Source of the DNA: Nitrososphaerota archaeon
GTDB lineage: Archaea; Thermoproteota; Nitrososphaeria; Conexivisphaerales; DTJL01
Assembly: GCA_021324115.1 (NCBI GenBank)
Contig: JAJPJS010000018.1
Coordinates: 1-64,000 of the forward strand
Direction of reading: 5' to 3'
Length of the DNA stretch: 64,000 nucleotides
Of the stretch, positions 43,908 through 52,795 are shown in pieces. Numbering within the stretch: the first letter of the stretch is position 1; every line of letters begins with the position of its first letter. The notes beneath the pieces were generated by a model. It worked only from the letters and a program-made list of their open reading frames with translations. It searched no databases and was not told the DNA's origin. Position numbers and translations under genes: made by a program.

Positions 43908-44963
43908 TCACACAGGATGAAGTGGAGGAGACTTCAACCCTTCGGTCTCGTCAAAACCAAGCATTATGTTCATGCACTGCACGGCATTTCCCGCGGCTCC
44001 CTTAACAAGGTTGTCCAATGCCCCAATAGCTATCACCCTCTTTGCTTCGGGGTCGGTATCGAACCCCACATCGGCAAAATTCGAGCCGACCGTGAACTTC
44101 GGGTCGGGGTACTTGTTCGCACCGTGTAAATCCCTCACCAACCTGACAAATGGTTCATCCGCATAGAAAGACCTGTACGCTTTCCAGATATCCTTCAACG
44201 AAGGGATGTTTGATGACATGACATGTGATGTTGTTTCTATTCCCCTGACCATGTTCACGCTGTGGGCACTCATGCTGACATCCACCTTCGAATTCCTGAT
44301 GTTTGAAAGCTCCTGTATGATTTCAGCTGTGTGCCTGTGACCGGCCGGTTTGTATATCCTGACAACGCCATATCTTTCCGAAAAGTGGGTTGCAAGAGAT
44401 GGCTTCCCGCCAGAGCCGCTCGAGCCCACCTTCGCATCCACTATGATCGGTCCCGTTCCTGCGATTCCCTCCCTCACCAGAGGAACCAGGCTCAGAATGG
44501 CCGAAGTTGCCATGCAGCCCGGCACCGCGACCCTTCTTGATTTCTTTATTTCGGCCCTGTGAAGCTCGGGTAATCCGTATACAAACTCCTTCAGAAGATC
44601 GGGGGATGGGTGTTGATAGTTGTACCATCTGATGTAGGCGTCCTTGTCCTTCAGACGAAAGTCGGCCCCAAGGTCGATAAGCACCGTGTTTGTCTTGATC
44701 ATTTCCGGAATCAGTTTAGAACTTTGACCGTGCGGTAGTGAAAGGAACGTTACGTCCGATGACTGTGCGAGCCGGACCGGGTCCTCCCCGGTGAATGTCA
44801 TGTCCACTATGCCCCTCAGGTTGGGATGAACCGAGTGCACATACTTGCCAGCATGTGACCTGGAATATGTTGCCTGTAGCTTTGCCGATGGGTGGAGTGT
44901 GATCAGTCTGGTGAGCTCCCCTCCCACGTATCCTGATCCACCTATTACGCTGACGTTCAGCAT
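43908..44963 (-). CDS. argC/lysY: [LysW]-glutamyl/aminoadipyl phosphate reductase
   Basis: A 351-residue NADPH-dependent reductase. The N-terminal Rossmann motif is VIGGSGYVGGELTRL, the catalytic Cys is in VAVPGCMATSAI and the His in KPAGHRHTAEI. It reduces the acyl phosphate made by the kinase to the semialdehyde. It starts 1 bp after the ligase gene stops. ArgC-like length. Confidence 0.92.
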   Translation of the reverse strand: MLNVSVIGGSGYVGGELTRLITLHPSAKLQATYSRSHAGKYVHSVHPNLRGIVDMTFTGEDPVRLAQSSDVTFLSLPHGQSSKLIPEMIKTNTVLIDLGADFRLKDKDAYIRWYNYQHPSPDLLKEFVYGLPELHRAEIKKSRRVAVPGCMATSAILSLVPLVREGIAGTGPIIVDAKVGSSGSGGKPSLATHFSERYGVVRIYKPAGHRHTAEIIQELSNIRNSKVDVSMSAHSVNMVRGIETTSHVMSSNIPSLKDIWKAYRSFYADEPFVRLVRDLHGANKYPDPKFTVGSNFADVGFDTDPEAKRVIAIGALDNLVKGAAGNAVQCMNIMLGFDETEGLKSPPLHPV

Positions 44964-44964
44964 T

Positions 44965-45822
44965 CTATCTTTTCACCAGCGATGCCGCGTACTGGACAAT
45001 CTTATTCGGTATGTTGGTATCGGATACAGAAGCCGCACCCCTGAACTCAACCGTTCCGTTTACCTCATGAACAACCAGTCCGTCGGGCCCTTCCATGGCG
45101 TCCACGCCCAGGACTCCTCCGCCCACCGCATGCGCCGCCCTGATTATTGTCTCCATTTCGCCGCCGCTCAGCTTCGCTGTTTCTGCTCTGCCTCCGCGGG
45201 CAACATTTGTTCTCCAGTCCCCGCCTGGCTGATACCTGTAGATTGACGCGACTATCTCATCCCCGGCCACGATTACCCTGAGGTCTCTTTCGGGTCTCTT
45301 TATGAACTCCTGGACGTAGTACACCTGGTTCATGGAATCACCCGCAGCCTCCCTTGCCTCAATCTGGGACATCGCCTCTTCCCTGTCTCTCACCCTTGTC
45401 ACGAGCCGGCCCCAGGAGCCAACGACTGGCTTGATCACAGCAGGGTATCCAAGGGCATCGAGGGCATTCAGGGTCTGCTCGGGAGAGAAGGTGACGAGTG
45501 TGCGCGGTGTGGGCACCTTGGCCTTGGCAAGCGCTAAAGAAGTGAGCATCTTGTCCCCGCAGAGTGAGGATACTTTGTAGCTGTTGACAGTTTTCACACC
45601 CACGTTTTCGAATGCCGCCGCCACATGGAGTCCCCTTACGTGGCTGACGCACCTCTGCAGCACCACCGACGCCGTTTCCTTGAGTTTACGCTGCCCTTCG
45701 GTAAGGTCCACAGTGAGTTCGCCCAGGTACACCATCACTGGATTGTAACCTGACTTCTGGGCCGCGTTGAACAGCTCCTTCTCTTCATACCTCAGCCTGT
45801 CGTAGGCAATGCCGAGCCGCAC
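44965..45822 (-). CDS. argX/lysX: LysW-glutamate/aminoadipate ligase (ATP-grasp)
   Basis: A 285-residue ATP-grasp ligase that joins the amino acid to the C-terminal Glu of LysW. Seen: MRLGIAYDRLRYEEKEL, PAVIKPVVGSWGRLV, YYVQEFIKRPERDLRV and HEVNGTVEFRG at the metal site. In this family a few residues near that last motif decide glutamate versus aminoadipate; the argG-argH context favours glutamate, hence arginine, but lysine synthesis cannot be excluded. GTG start 10 bp after lysW. Confidence 0.9.
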   Translation of the reverse strand: MRLGIAYDRLRYEEKELFNAAQKSGYNPVMVYLGELTVDLTEGQRKLKETASVVLQRCVSHVRGLHVAAAFENVGVKTVNSYKVSSLCGDKMLTSLALAKAKVPTPRTLVTFSPEQTLNALDALGYPAVIKPVVGSWGRLVTRVRDREEAMSQIEAREAAGDSMNQVYYVQEFIKRPERDLRVIVAGDEIVASIYRYQPGGDWRTNVARGGRAETAKLSGGEMETIIRAAHAVGGGVLGVDAMEGPDGLVVHEVNGTVEFRGAASVSDTNIPNKIVQYAASLVKR

Positions 45823-45832
45823 GTGTTACTGC

Positions 45833-46006
45833 TCACTCTCCCCAGTCTTCGCCCACCTTTTCTGCGGATTTCAGCTCGATGGTGCCCTGACTGCCTATCA
45901 CCGCTTCGTATTCGGAGCCGCAATCCTTGCAGGAGACTATTTCGCCAGATATCGCATCTGAGGGAACAGCCACCTCACCACCGCACTGTTGACACTCTAC
46001 CAGCAC
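45833..46006 (-). CDS. lysW: LysW amino-group carrier protein
   Basis: A 57-residue acidic protein. Four cysteines (C5, C8, C26, C29) form a zinc ribbon, and it ends with the diagnostic EDWGE, whose terminal Glu receives the pathway amino acid. A strong ribosome-binding sequence GGAGGTGA precedes the GTG start by 8 bp, unusual among the mostly leaderless genes here and fitting an internal cistron. The GTG shares one base with the argH stop (TAGTG). Confidence 0.95.
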   Translation of the reverse strand: MLVECQQCGGEVAVPSDAISGEIVSCKDCGSEYEAVIGSQGTIELKSAEKVGEDWGE

Positions 46007-47472
46007 TACTTTCTCACCTCCTTTATGATATTGTTAGATTCTTTGGCAAGAACAGAAGAGGCCCTGTCGATGGAAAGGGCCCTCTGCCTGGCCCACCCGG
46101 CAGCATCCTTCATTTCCTTACGCATATGATTCATCATCAGCTTCACATGCAACGGGTTTGGAGACCCCAGCGACTTCTTGCTTCTGACAGAAGTTGACGG
46201 GTCGTATGATGAAGGTAATTTGCTCAAATCCAATCTGACACCCTGGTTTTTCGCCTCCTTGACAAGCATCTTCTTGATATCTTCGAACGTGTATATCGAG
46301 GGGAGGTTCGAGGCTACGGCTCCGACTATATGATGGGCCTTTCGAAAAGGGATATTATGTTTAAGGGTAAGGTACTCTGCCAGCTCTGCGGCCACGGAAA
46401 AACCGGAAGCCGCTCCCCTTTCCAGTCTATCCTTTCGGTATTTTGTCTTCCGAACCACCTTGCTCATCAATTTTAGTGATTTTATCAGGTCGCTCGATGC
46501 CATCCATACGTAAGAATTCATCTCCTGGAGGTCCAGGTTGTAGGATTGTGGTAGACCCTTCACGATCGTGGCAGCATAAGTGAAAAGGCCCAGAATCGTC
46601 CCGGCCTTGGCCCTTATTATTTCAAGGACCACGGCATTTTTCTTCTGAGGCATTATACTGCTTGTAGAAGACAGGTCGTCGGGTTGGTCCACGTACGACG
46701 CTTCCTGCGAGCTGTAGAATATTAGGTCCTCCGCCATCCTGCTCAGGTCAAGCTGTGTGAGCAGGGCCCCCGACAGAAACTCAAGAATAAAGTCTCTTGA
46801 ACTGACAGCATCCATGCTGTTCTCGATTATGCCATCAAACCCGAGGAGTCGCGCGACACCATCCCTGTCGACAGGAACGGTTGTGCCGGAGAAAGCAGCC
46901 GAGCCCATGGGAGATAGATTGACCCTTTTGTAACAGTCTGCGAGCCTCTGCACATCACGAAGTAGTGCGCCAGCGTAATTCAACAGATGATGTGCGACTG
47001 TGGTTGGCTGCGCCACCTGCAGGTGAGTGTAGCCGGGCATCCTTACCTCCGTATTTTCGGCAGCAACATCGATAAGGGATTCAACAAGTTCGAGTATCGC
47101 ATCAACCACCTTCAGCAGTTCGCTCCTGGTCACGATTCTCAGGGCGGTGCAAACCTGATCGTTCCTGCTCTTTCCTAGGTTCAGAAACCCACCCGCCTCA
47201 CCCGCTTTCTTGGAGACATACTGCTCAACATTCATGTGGACGTCTTCGAGAGAGGTATCGAATTCGAGGTCCGTTGGGGCCGACCTAAGAGAGGACAGGA
47301 TGCTGGCCGCGTCCTTGGGGTCGACCACCCCGTTCTTGGCCAGGGAAACCAGGTGTGCGGCGTTGATGGCTATCACGGCCTCGAGCAGTGGCCTGTCCCG
47401 GTCCACCGACGCGGTGAAGGCTGCTGCCTCGCTGTCCATCCGCCCCAGTCTTTTGCCCCTGAGCAGACTCAA
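46006..47472 (-). CDS. argH: Argininosuccinate lyase
   Basis: A 488-residue fumarase-superfamily lyase that splits argininosuccinate to arginine and fumarate. Seen: SRNDQVCTALRIVTR, GYTHLQVAQPTT and the signature SSIMPQKKNAVVLE. The frame extends to 47532, but the start is placed at TTG 47472, whose bases overlap the argG stop (TTGA) and which gives the family N-terminus. The TTG start is inferred from operon overlap. Confidence 0.93.
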   Translation of the reverse strand: MSLLRGKRLGRMDSEAAAFTASVDRDRPLLEAVIAINAAHLVSLAKNGVVDPKDAASILSSLRSAPTDLEFDTSLEDVHMNVEQYVSKKAGEAGGFLNLGKSRNDQVCTALRIVTRSELLKVVDAILELVESLIDVAAENTEVRMPGYTHLQVAQPTTVAHHLLNYAGALLRDVQRLADCYKRVNLSPMGSAAFSGTTVPVDRDGVARLLGFDGIIENSMDAVSSRDFILEFLSGALLTQLDLSRMAEDLIFYSSQEASYVDQPDDLSSTSSIMPQKKNAVVLEIIRAKAGTILGLFTYAATIVKGLPQSYNLDLQEMNSYVWMASSDLIKSLKLMSKVVRKTKYRKDRLERGAASGFSVAAELAEYLTLKHNIPFRKAHHIVGAVASNLPSIYTFEDIKKMLVKEAKNQGVRLDLSKLPSSYDPSTSVRSKKSLGSPNPLHVKLMMNHMRKEMKDAAGWARQRALSIDRASSVLAKESNNIIKEVRK

Positions 47473-48671
47473 CTTGCCGTCACTTTTTGCAGTTTGTTTC
47501 GCATTGCAGATACTCGGGATTGCAGACCCCATATCTCTATGAATCCCTCAGCCAGCTTCTGATTGTACGTGCTCTCCGACGAATATGTGGCAAGCTTCGT
47601 ATCATAAATGCTGTACGGGGACGTACGTCCAACAACCCTCAAGCCTCCCTTGTACAGCTTTACGGTTACGGTTCCGGTTACCCTGTTTTGAGTGGACTGG
47701 ACGAAGGCTTCAAGGTCATTCCTGAGCGGGTCAACCCACAGGCCTGTGTAAACAAGCTCCGACCAGGCTGAATCTACTGTACGCTTGAAATTCAGTTCGT
47801 GCCTTGTAAGAACGAGCTTTTCGAGCTCCCTGTGGGCCTCGAGGATCACGGTCGCGGCAGGACACTCGTACACCTCCCTTGACTTTATGCCAACAAGCCT
47901 GTCTTCGATATGATCTATGATGCCAACTCCGTTGGTCCCTGCAATGCTGTTCAGTTTTACAATGAGTGTCATGGGGTCGAGTTCGACGCCGTCCAGGGAG
48001 ACCGGCAGTCCGTCCTCGAACGCCAGCTTCAGGTAGGTTGGCCTGTCAGGGGCATCCTCCGGTCTCACCACCCATTCAAATGCGTCCGCGGGGGGTTCGA
48101 CCGTGGGGTCCTCAAGAACGCCGCTTTCGATGCTGCGTCCCCAGAGGTTTTGGTCCGTGCTGTAAATGCTCTTTTTCGGAGAAACAGGGACCCCCTTTTC
48201 CCTGGCGTAAACCATCTCCTGGTCCCTTGTGAGGCCCCATTCCCTCACGGGAGCTATTATCTTCAGTGCCGGGTTAAGGGCCCTTACCGTAACATCCAGC
48301 CTGACCTGGTCGTTCCCTTTTCCGGTGCAACCGTGTGCGACAGCCTGCGCTCCCTCCTTTTCAGCCACCTCGACCAGTTTTGAAGCTATCAGCGGCCTGC
48401 CCAGCGCCGTGCTCAGGGGGTACTTCCCTTCGTAAAGTCCATTTGCCCTTATGGAGGGGAAAACATACCCTCTGACGAACGCTTCACGCACGTCAAGCCC
48501 GTAGTGCTTTACCGACCCGAGCATGAGAGATTTTTCTTCGGCCGCCTTCAGGTCCTCCTCCTGCCCCAGGTCGAGTGTCAGAGTTACCACTTCGGCCTGG
48601 TATTTTTCCTGCAGCCATTTTATTGCAACCGATGTATCGAGCCCACCGGAATATGCGAGCACCACCTTCAT
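47469..48671 (-). CDS. argG: Argininosuccinate synthase
   Basis: A 400-residue enzyme joining citrulline and aspartate with ATP. The N-terminal PP-loop is VVLAYSGGLDTSVAIKWL; further blocks are GCTGKGNDQVR and IYSTDQNLWGRSIE. The open frame begins at 48770, but the ATG at 48671 directly precedes the conserved N-terminus and lies about 40 bp from the TATA element shared with the divergent ACT-domain gene. It is the first gene of the arginine operon, so regulation of the whole pathway probably acts here. Confidence 0.95.
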   Translation of the reverse strand: MKVVLAYSGGLDTSVAIKWLQEKYQAEVVTLTLDLGQEEDLKAAEEKSLMLGSVKHYGLDVREAFVRGYVFPSIRANGLYEGKYPLSTALGRPLIASKLVEVAEKEGAQAVAHGCTGKGNDQVRLDVTVRALNPALKIIAPVREWGLTRDQEMVYAREKGVPVSPKKSIYSTDQNLWGRSIESGVLEDPTVEPPADAFEWVVRPEDAPDRPTYLKLAFEDGLPVSLDGVELDPMTLIVKLNSIAGTNGVGIIDHIEDRLVGIKSREVYECPAATVILEAHRELEKLVLTRHELNFKRTVDSAWSELVYTGLWVDPLRNDLEAFVQSTQNRVTGTVTVKLYKGGLRVVGRTSPYSIYDTKLATYSSESTYNQKLAEGFIEIWGLQSRVSAMRNKLQKVTAS

Positions 48672-48706
48672 GGATGTCAATATTTGTTCGGCCCGGATAT
48701 GGAAGG

Positions 48707-48716
48707 TTTTTATATC
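48707..48716. promoter_or_regulatory. Shared bidirectional TATA element between argG and the ACT-domain gene
   Basis: TTTTTATATC on the plus strand (GATATAAAAA on the minus) is the only strong TATA-like sequence between the two divergent starts. It is about 28 bp from the ATG at 48740 (leaderless) and about 40 bp from the argG ATG at 48671 (leader of about 14 nt). Confidence 0.55.
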
Positions 48717-48739
48717 TTTTGGCCTTTTGTAGCCCATAA

Positions 48740-49459
48740 ATGAGCAACATGACCAAAACTGGTCAGGCACGCTCGGTGGCCAAACTTGTCAGGGAGATAG
48801 TGCAGGTGGATGTAACGCTTCAGGATGCCATATTCAGGGATGTGGTTAATCTCTCCGCTGCGGCGAGAGAGATAAGTCCGCTGGTCGAAGAGAGGCTCCA
48901 TGGACCTGTTGACATTGACGGCGTTGTGTCGGCCCTGAAAAGGCTGAGGAGGTCCGGAGAGCCACTGAGCGACAGCATCAAGGCGATAATGGCTGAGAGC
49001 AGCGTCTCCGTTAGAACAGACGTGGCCAAGCTGGTGATCGACAGAAGCAGGCAGGCGCTAGACCTTGTGCTCAAGGTGATTTCTAATTTCCCTGATGCGT
49101 TCATACATCTCAGTGAAGGAACCTCCGCCATTACTCTCATAATCGATGAGAAGTATATCGATAAGATACTTTCGAAGCTCAGGGGGCTTCAGTTTCTCGA
49201 AAAGAAAACATCGCTTGCCCTCATAGTGATGCATAGCCCCCGGTCAATCATCGACACTCCGGGGTGTGTCTTCACGATCTACAGCAGGCTATCAAGGAGT
49301 GGTGTCAACATCGAAGATACTACAAGCAGTTTCACCGATACGATCATACTTGTCAAGCTTCAGGATTCGGGCAGGGCATTTGAATCCCTGGCAGACCTGA
49401 TCCGGGTGTGCAGAGAAGTGACCAGACGGAAGAAGATTGCGGCAGGGTCCTCTGTTTAG
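48740..49459 (+). CDS. ACT-domain protein with putative N-terminal HTH (candidate arginine-pathway regulator)
   Basis: A 239-residue protein. The N-terminal 70 residues contain a possible helix-turn-helix (IFRDVVNLSAAAREISPLVE). The C-terminal third is an ACT fold, with IIDTPGCVFTIYSRLSRSGV followed by EDTTSSFTDTIILVK, like amino-acid-binding regulatory domains of aspartokinase. No catalytic domain is present. It is read divergently from argG and shares its TATA element, so amino-acid-responsive control of the arginine operon is a good hypothesis. Similar archaeal ACT proteins are mostly uncharacterised. Confidence 0.65.
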   Translation: MSNMTKTGQARSVAKLVREIVQVDVTLQDAIFRDVVNLSAAAREISPLVEERLHGPVDIDGVVSALKRLRRSGEPLSDSIKAIMAESSVSVRTDVAKLVIDRSRQALDLVLKVISNFPDAFIHLSEGTSAITLIIDEKYIDKILSKLRGLQFLEKKTSLALIVMHSPRSIIDTPGCVFTIYSRLSRSGVNIEDTTSSFTDTIILVKLQDSGRAFESLADLIRVCREVTRRKKIAAGSSV

Positions 49460-49694
49460 GCTTTGTGCCCGTATGGAATCTCATGACATGAACTGGGTTC
49501 AAGATCTTTTGAGGATCAATGGACCATTTCGACGAAGATATCCTTGTGAAGGGTGAATATGTCCACCGGTAACGAGTGTATGAGATGCAGTATGATTCTC
49601 ATGGAAAGAAGTGTTGCCAAAGTTGACGATGCCATTGCTTGCCGTAGGCTAGATTTCGTGCGCAAAATCTTATTGTATGCTGTTCTGCGGCCGT

Positions 49695-50945
49695 GTGGCG
49701 CTGGTGCCGGAAGGGAATGGTGTGACATCCGCGGAGCAGGGTGAGAGGAGCGGCGTGGGCAACAGAGCACTGGTAGCTGCGGTGCTGGCTCACTTTACAA
49801 ATGATGGCAATTCGATAGTCTTTTCGGTATTGATTGCTTATTACATCAAACTGAATATCTCCCTTGCGTTTCTGGGCTCGGCACTGGCATTCTCCAACCT
49901 GGTATCCGGCTTCCTGTCCGAAAGAATAGGATTCTTCGCGGACAGATCGGGGCGCAGGGGGGCGATGATGGCATTTGGGATTGCATTGATGGGTGTCGCG
50001 CAGCTGGTTTTCTCGGCTTCCTTTTTCCTGAGTCATGATGCTATGGCTCTGCTCGTCCCGGGTGTCCTGATACTCGGCATCGGGCTCTCGTTTTACCACC
50101 CACTGGGAAGTTCGATAATTGCATTCGCCACCAAGGGAAGGTCATTTTCAAAGCAGATGGGAATCAACGGCAGCTTCGGCAGCATGGGGAGGGCTGTCTT
50201 TCCGAGCATAGTGGTCGGGCTGCTGACCTTTCTTGGTGAGACCATGGGGACTTTCACGTTTGGTCTGATACTCATACTGGTGGGAGTGGTGATCTATGTG
50301 TTATCCAGGTCGTTTGACAGCCTGATGGTGCAGGAAGGCAGGAAACCCACCTCCGAGAAGTTGTCACTCAAGCCGTACAGGAGGTTCATACTGGTGATGA
50401 CGTCCCTCTTCATGATGAATGCTGTGTTTTCATCGAGCATCACCAACTACATACTTCCATTCTATGACAGCGTCTACAATTCAAAAAGCCTGGCAGCCCT
50501 GATAGCCGGCATCATATTCCTGACCCCTGTCATAGGACAGCCCGTACAGGGACTTGTGGTGGGTAGAATAGGGGGTCGCAGAGCACTTTACATTACCATA
50601 ACCAGCTCGGTTGTTGTCTTTTCGGTCTTTCTGTTCTCTCATAATATAGTGGCCCAGGTGTCGAGTCTGGCAGCTTTGGCATTCTTCGTATTCACCGGGT
50701 TCCCGGTGGTGATAGGGTATTCTTCGGTGGTAACTCCCAAGGAGTATATCACAAGGGTGAATGCGATCATCTGGGGGCTTGGCAGCACCGTCGGTTCCTC
50801 GATCGGGGCCGCCCTTGGAGGTACTTTGATACAGTTCTACGGCTACCATACGGCCTTTTCCATTGGCTGGCTTTTCGGGATGGTCGCCATCGCAATGCTT
50901 CCTCTGCTGCCGAGAAAGATTGAAGGCTCCTCCGTGAAGCTCTAG
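49695..50945 (+). CDS. Major facilitator superfamily transporter
   Basis: A 416-residue protein with about 12 membrane helices in two halves. The MFS motif A-like loop between helices 2 and 3 is GFFADRSGRRGAMM, and a similar loop occurs in the second half (GRIGGRRALY). The FHPxG segment (YHPLGSSIIAF) recalls the FSR/oligosaccharide-efflux branch of MFS. TATA-like CTTATTG is centred 24 bp before the GTG at 49695, preferred over the frame start at 49677. Substrate unknown. Confidence 0.85.
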   Translation: MALVPEGNGVTSAEQGERSGVGNRALVAAVLAHFTNDGNSIVFSVLIAYYIKLNISLAFLGSALAFSNLVSGFLSERIGFFADRSGRRGAMMAFGIALMGVAQLVFSASFFLSHDAMALLVPGVLILGIGLSFYHPLGSSIIAFATKGRSFSKQMGINGSFGSMGRAVFPSIVVGLLTFLGETMGTFTFGLILILVGVVIYVLSRSFDSLMVQEGRKPTSEKLSLKPYRRFILVMTSLFMMNAVFSSSITNYILPFYDSVYNSKSLAALIAGIIFLTPVIGQPVQGLVVGRIGGRRALYITITSSVVVFSVFLFSHNIVAQVSSLAALAFFVFTGFPVVIGYSSVVTPKEYITRVNAIIWGLGSTVGSSIGAALGGTLIQFYGYHTAFSIGWLFGMVAIAMLPLLPRKIEGSSVKL

Positions 50946-50999
50946 ACCAGAGCCTTTTAGAGAAGGTCTGGTTAAATCTCGCGAGGCTGACCGTCGAAC

Positions 51000-52562
51000 A
51001 TGAACACGGACAGAAGAATTTCATATGATGCCGCCCTTTCCAAATCGTACTGGGCATGGAGATCAAACCCTGCACTGTCTGTTCCCACGATGATGGCCAG
51101 CTCGCTCGGGATAATTGCAGAAGTAATACTAGGCATATTTGGCATAGCTTACTTATCTTCGAATGAAGGGAACAGCCTGCTTACAAGACTGATTCAGGAC
51201 CTCATGTCGGGGAATCTCGGAAGACTGTCTGATGCAAGAAGCGTTGTGATGTCCAGTGGGTTTTACATCCCACTCCTTACTTTTATGATTCCTGCCATGA
51301 TTATGACGCTGGTGGCGGAGGTTCTCGCCTCAGGATTCGTTTATTCAGCGGAGTTCGGCTCTTACCAGAGGGCGCTCGAAGGAAACCGTGTCGATATTCC
51401 AAGCGTCATGGTTGAATTCAGGAAAAGGTGGAGGCCCATGGCCTCGACATACTTCCTTTCCTACTTCATCACGTTTGCGCCGATTCTATGCTTTGGGTTG
51501 GCTGCGCTCGGCATGACACTGGCCGGCGTTTCTAGCGTACTGTTTTCATCGGTTCTTCTGCTTTTCGGGGTCCTGGGAACCGCAGCCGTAGCAGCGCTCC
51601 TGATTTACACGCCAGTGGTTGTGTGTGCAGAGGACCTCCGGGGATGGAGGGCGGTTTCAAAAAGTGCATCCGCAGTCATCAGCCACCCGGGCCCTTCTCT
51701 GGCGTATTCAGTAGTCTATTTGTTGCTTACGAGCGCCGTATCCGGAGTCGCCAGTCTGGTACCGGGGCTAAATCTTCCTCTGGCCTCGCTGGCCTCCGTG
51801 GGGATACTGATTATCGTCACGCCTGTTCTGCACCTTTCAAAGTCGTCGCTCTTCAGGCAGATAAGTGGTGGTGAACAGATAGACCAAGTCTGGCCAACCC
51901 CGCTCCAAAATGACCTTGGCTGGTCCCTCGCACGCATGCTCTTGAGTAAGCTCAGGACCGGCTTGGGGCAGCTGGTTTCATACACTACGGACAGACGTAA
52001 TTTTTCCTATCACATCGTTGCTAGTGCAGCCCTTGTCACCGGTTTGATTGGGGGAATCACCTTGGGCAGGGGAGGAGTCGACCAGTTAATCTTCAGCCTT
52101 GGATACTCGCCAGGACAGATAAATCCTGTCGTGACCGGCAGCCTTCCTCTGACACTCGGAGTGTACATATTCCTGCACAACTGGCAGGTCAGCCTCGCCA
52201 CTGCACTTTCAGGGGTGTGGATGTCTGTGATCCCTGTTGGAACGCTGTTTCTGAATGGGGTGATTATTGGTGTAGTCTACACCCTTGTTCCAAACACACT
52301 GATGCTGGCAGCCGCCCTTCTGCCTCATGGAGTAATCGAGGTGCCTTCATTCATTATAGCGGGCTCTGCCGGGTTGAAGCTGGGCATTACCTACTTCAGA
52401 GCCCTCAGGAGCCAGGAAGCAGGGCAGGGTCAGGATATGCTGGGCAGGGTTGCCACGCAGACCGTGTACGTAGTGGTTGGGCTCGCGCTACTGTTTCTGA
52501 TAGCTGGTTTGATAGAAGGCAACGTAACACCCTGGCTGATGAGGTTGGCTGGCTGGAGTTGA
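51000..52562 (+). CDS. Polytopic membrane protein with C-terminal SpoIIM domain
   Basis: A 520-residue protein with about 10-12 helices. The C-terminal 190 residues match stage II sporulation protein M (SpoIIM), with FLHNWQVSLATALSGV, FLNGVIIGVVY and LLPHGVIEVPSFIIAG. The N-terminal 300 residues form a separate multi-helix domain resembling uncharacterised glycerophosphodiesterase-type or DUF4013-like membrane domains. In archaea SpoIIM proteins are widespread but of unknown role and are obviously unrelated to sporulation. ATG 54 bp after the MFS gene; possibly cotranscribed. Confidence 0.78.
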   Translation: MNTDRRISYDAALSKSYWAWRSNPALSVPTMMASSLGIIAEVILGIFGIAYLSSNEGNSLLTRLIQDLMSGNLGRLSDARSVVMSSGFYIPLLTFMIPAMIMTLVAEVLASGFVYSAEFGSYQRALEGNRVDIPSVMVEFRKRWRPMASTYFLSYFITFAPILCFGLAALGMTLAGVSSVLFSSVLLLFGVLGTAAVAALLIYTPVVVCAEDLRGWRAVSKSASAVISHPGPSLAYSVVYLLLTSAVSGVASLVPGLNLPLASLASVGILIIVTPVLHLSKSSLFRQISGGEQIDQVWPTPLQNDLGWSLARMLLSKLRTGLGQLVSYTTDRRNFSYHIVASAALVTGLIGGITLGRGGVDQLIFSLGYSPGQINPVVTGSLPLTLGVYIFLHNWQVSLATALSGVWMSVIPVGTLFLNGVIIGVVYTLVPNTLMLAAALLPHGVIEVPSFIIAGSAGLKLGITYFRALRSQEAGQGQDMLGRVATQTVYVVVGLALLFLIAGLIEGNVTPWLMRLAGWS

Positions 52563-52795
52563 TGAGAACTTCAGTTCAATGCACCGCGTCAAAAAGAAGG
52601 GATTGGAGACACCCGATCCACAGGTGAGGATACACAACATGAAGAAATTCGCTGTTGTCTTGTCTAAATTTTGAATTGATGGTTAGAATTTCCATATCCA
52701 TATGATCAAAATCTCTGGGCTTTTGGTTGTGGGTTTCTGATGCTGAACATCATGGGTAATCATTTATGAAGGATGCATAACCTCGCACACGGGGT

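Noticed and set aside
49553-49744. 63-residue plus-strand frame with several Met and Cys
   Set aside because: It overlaps the promoter and start of the MFS gene and has no recognisable motif.
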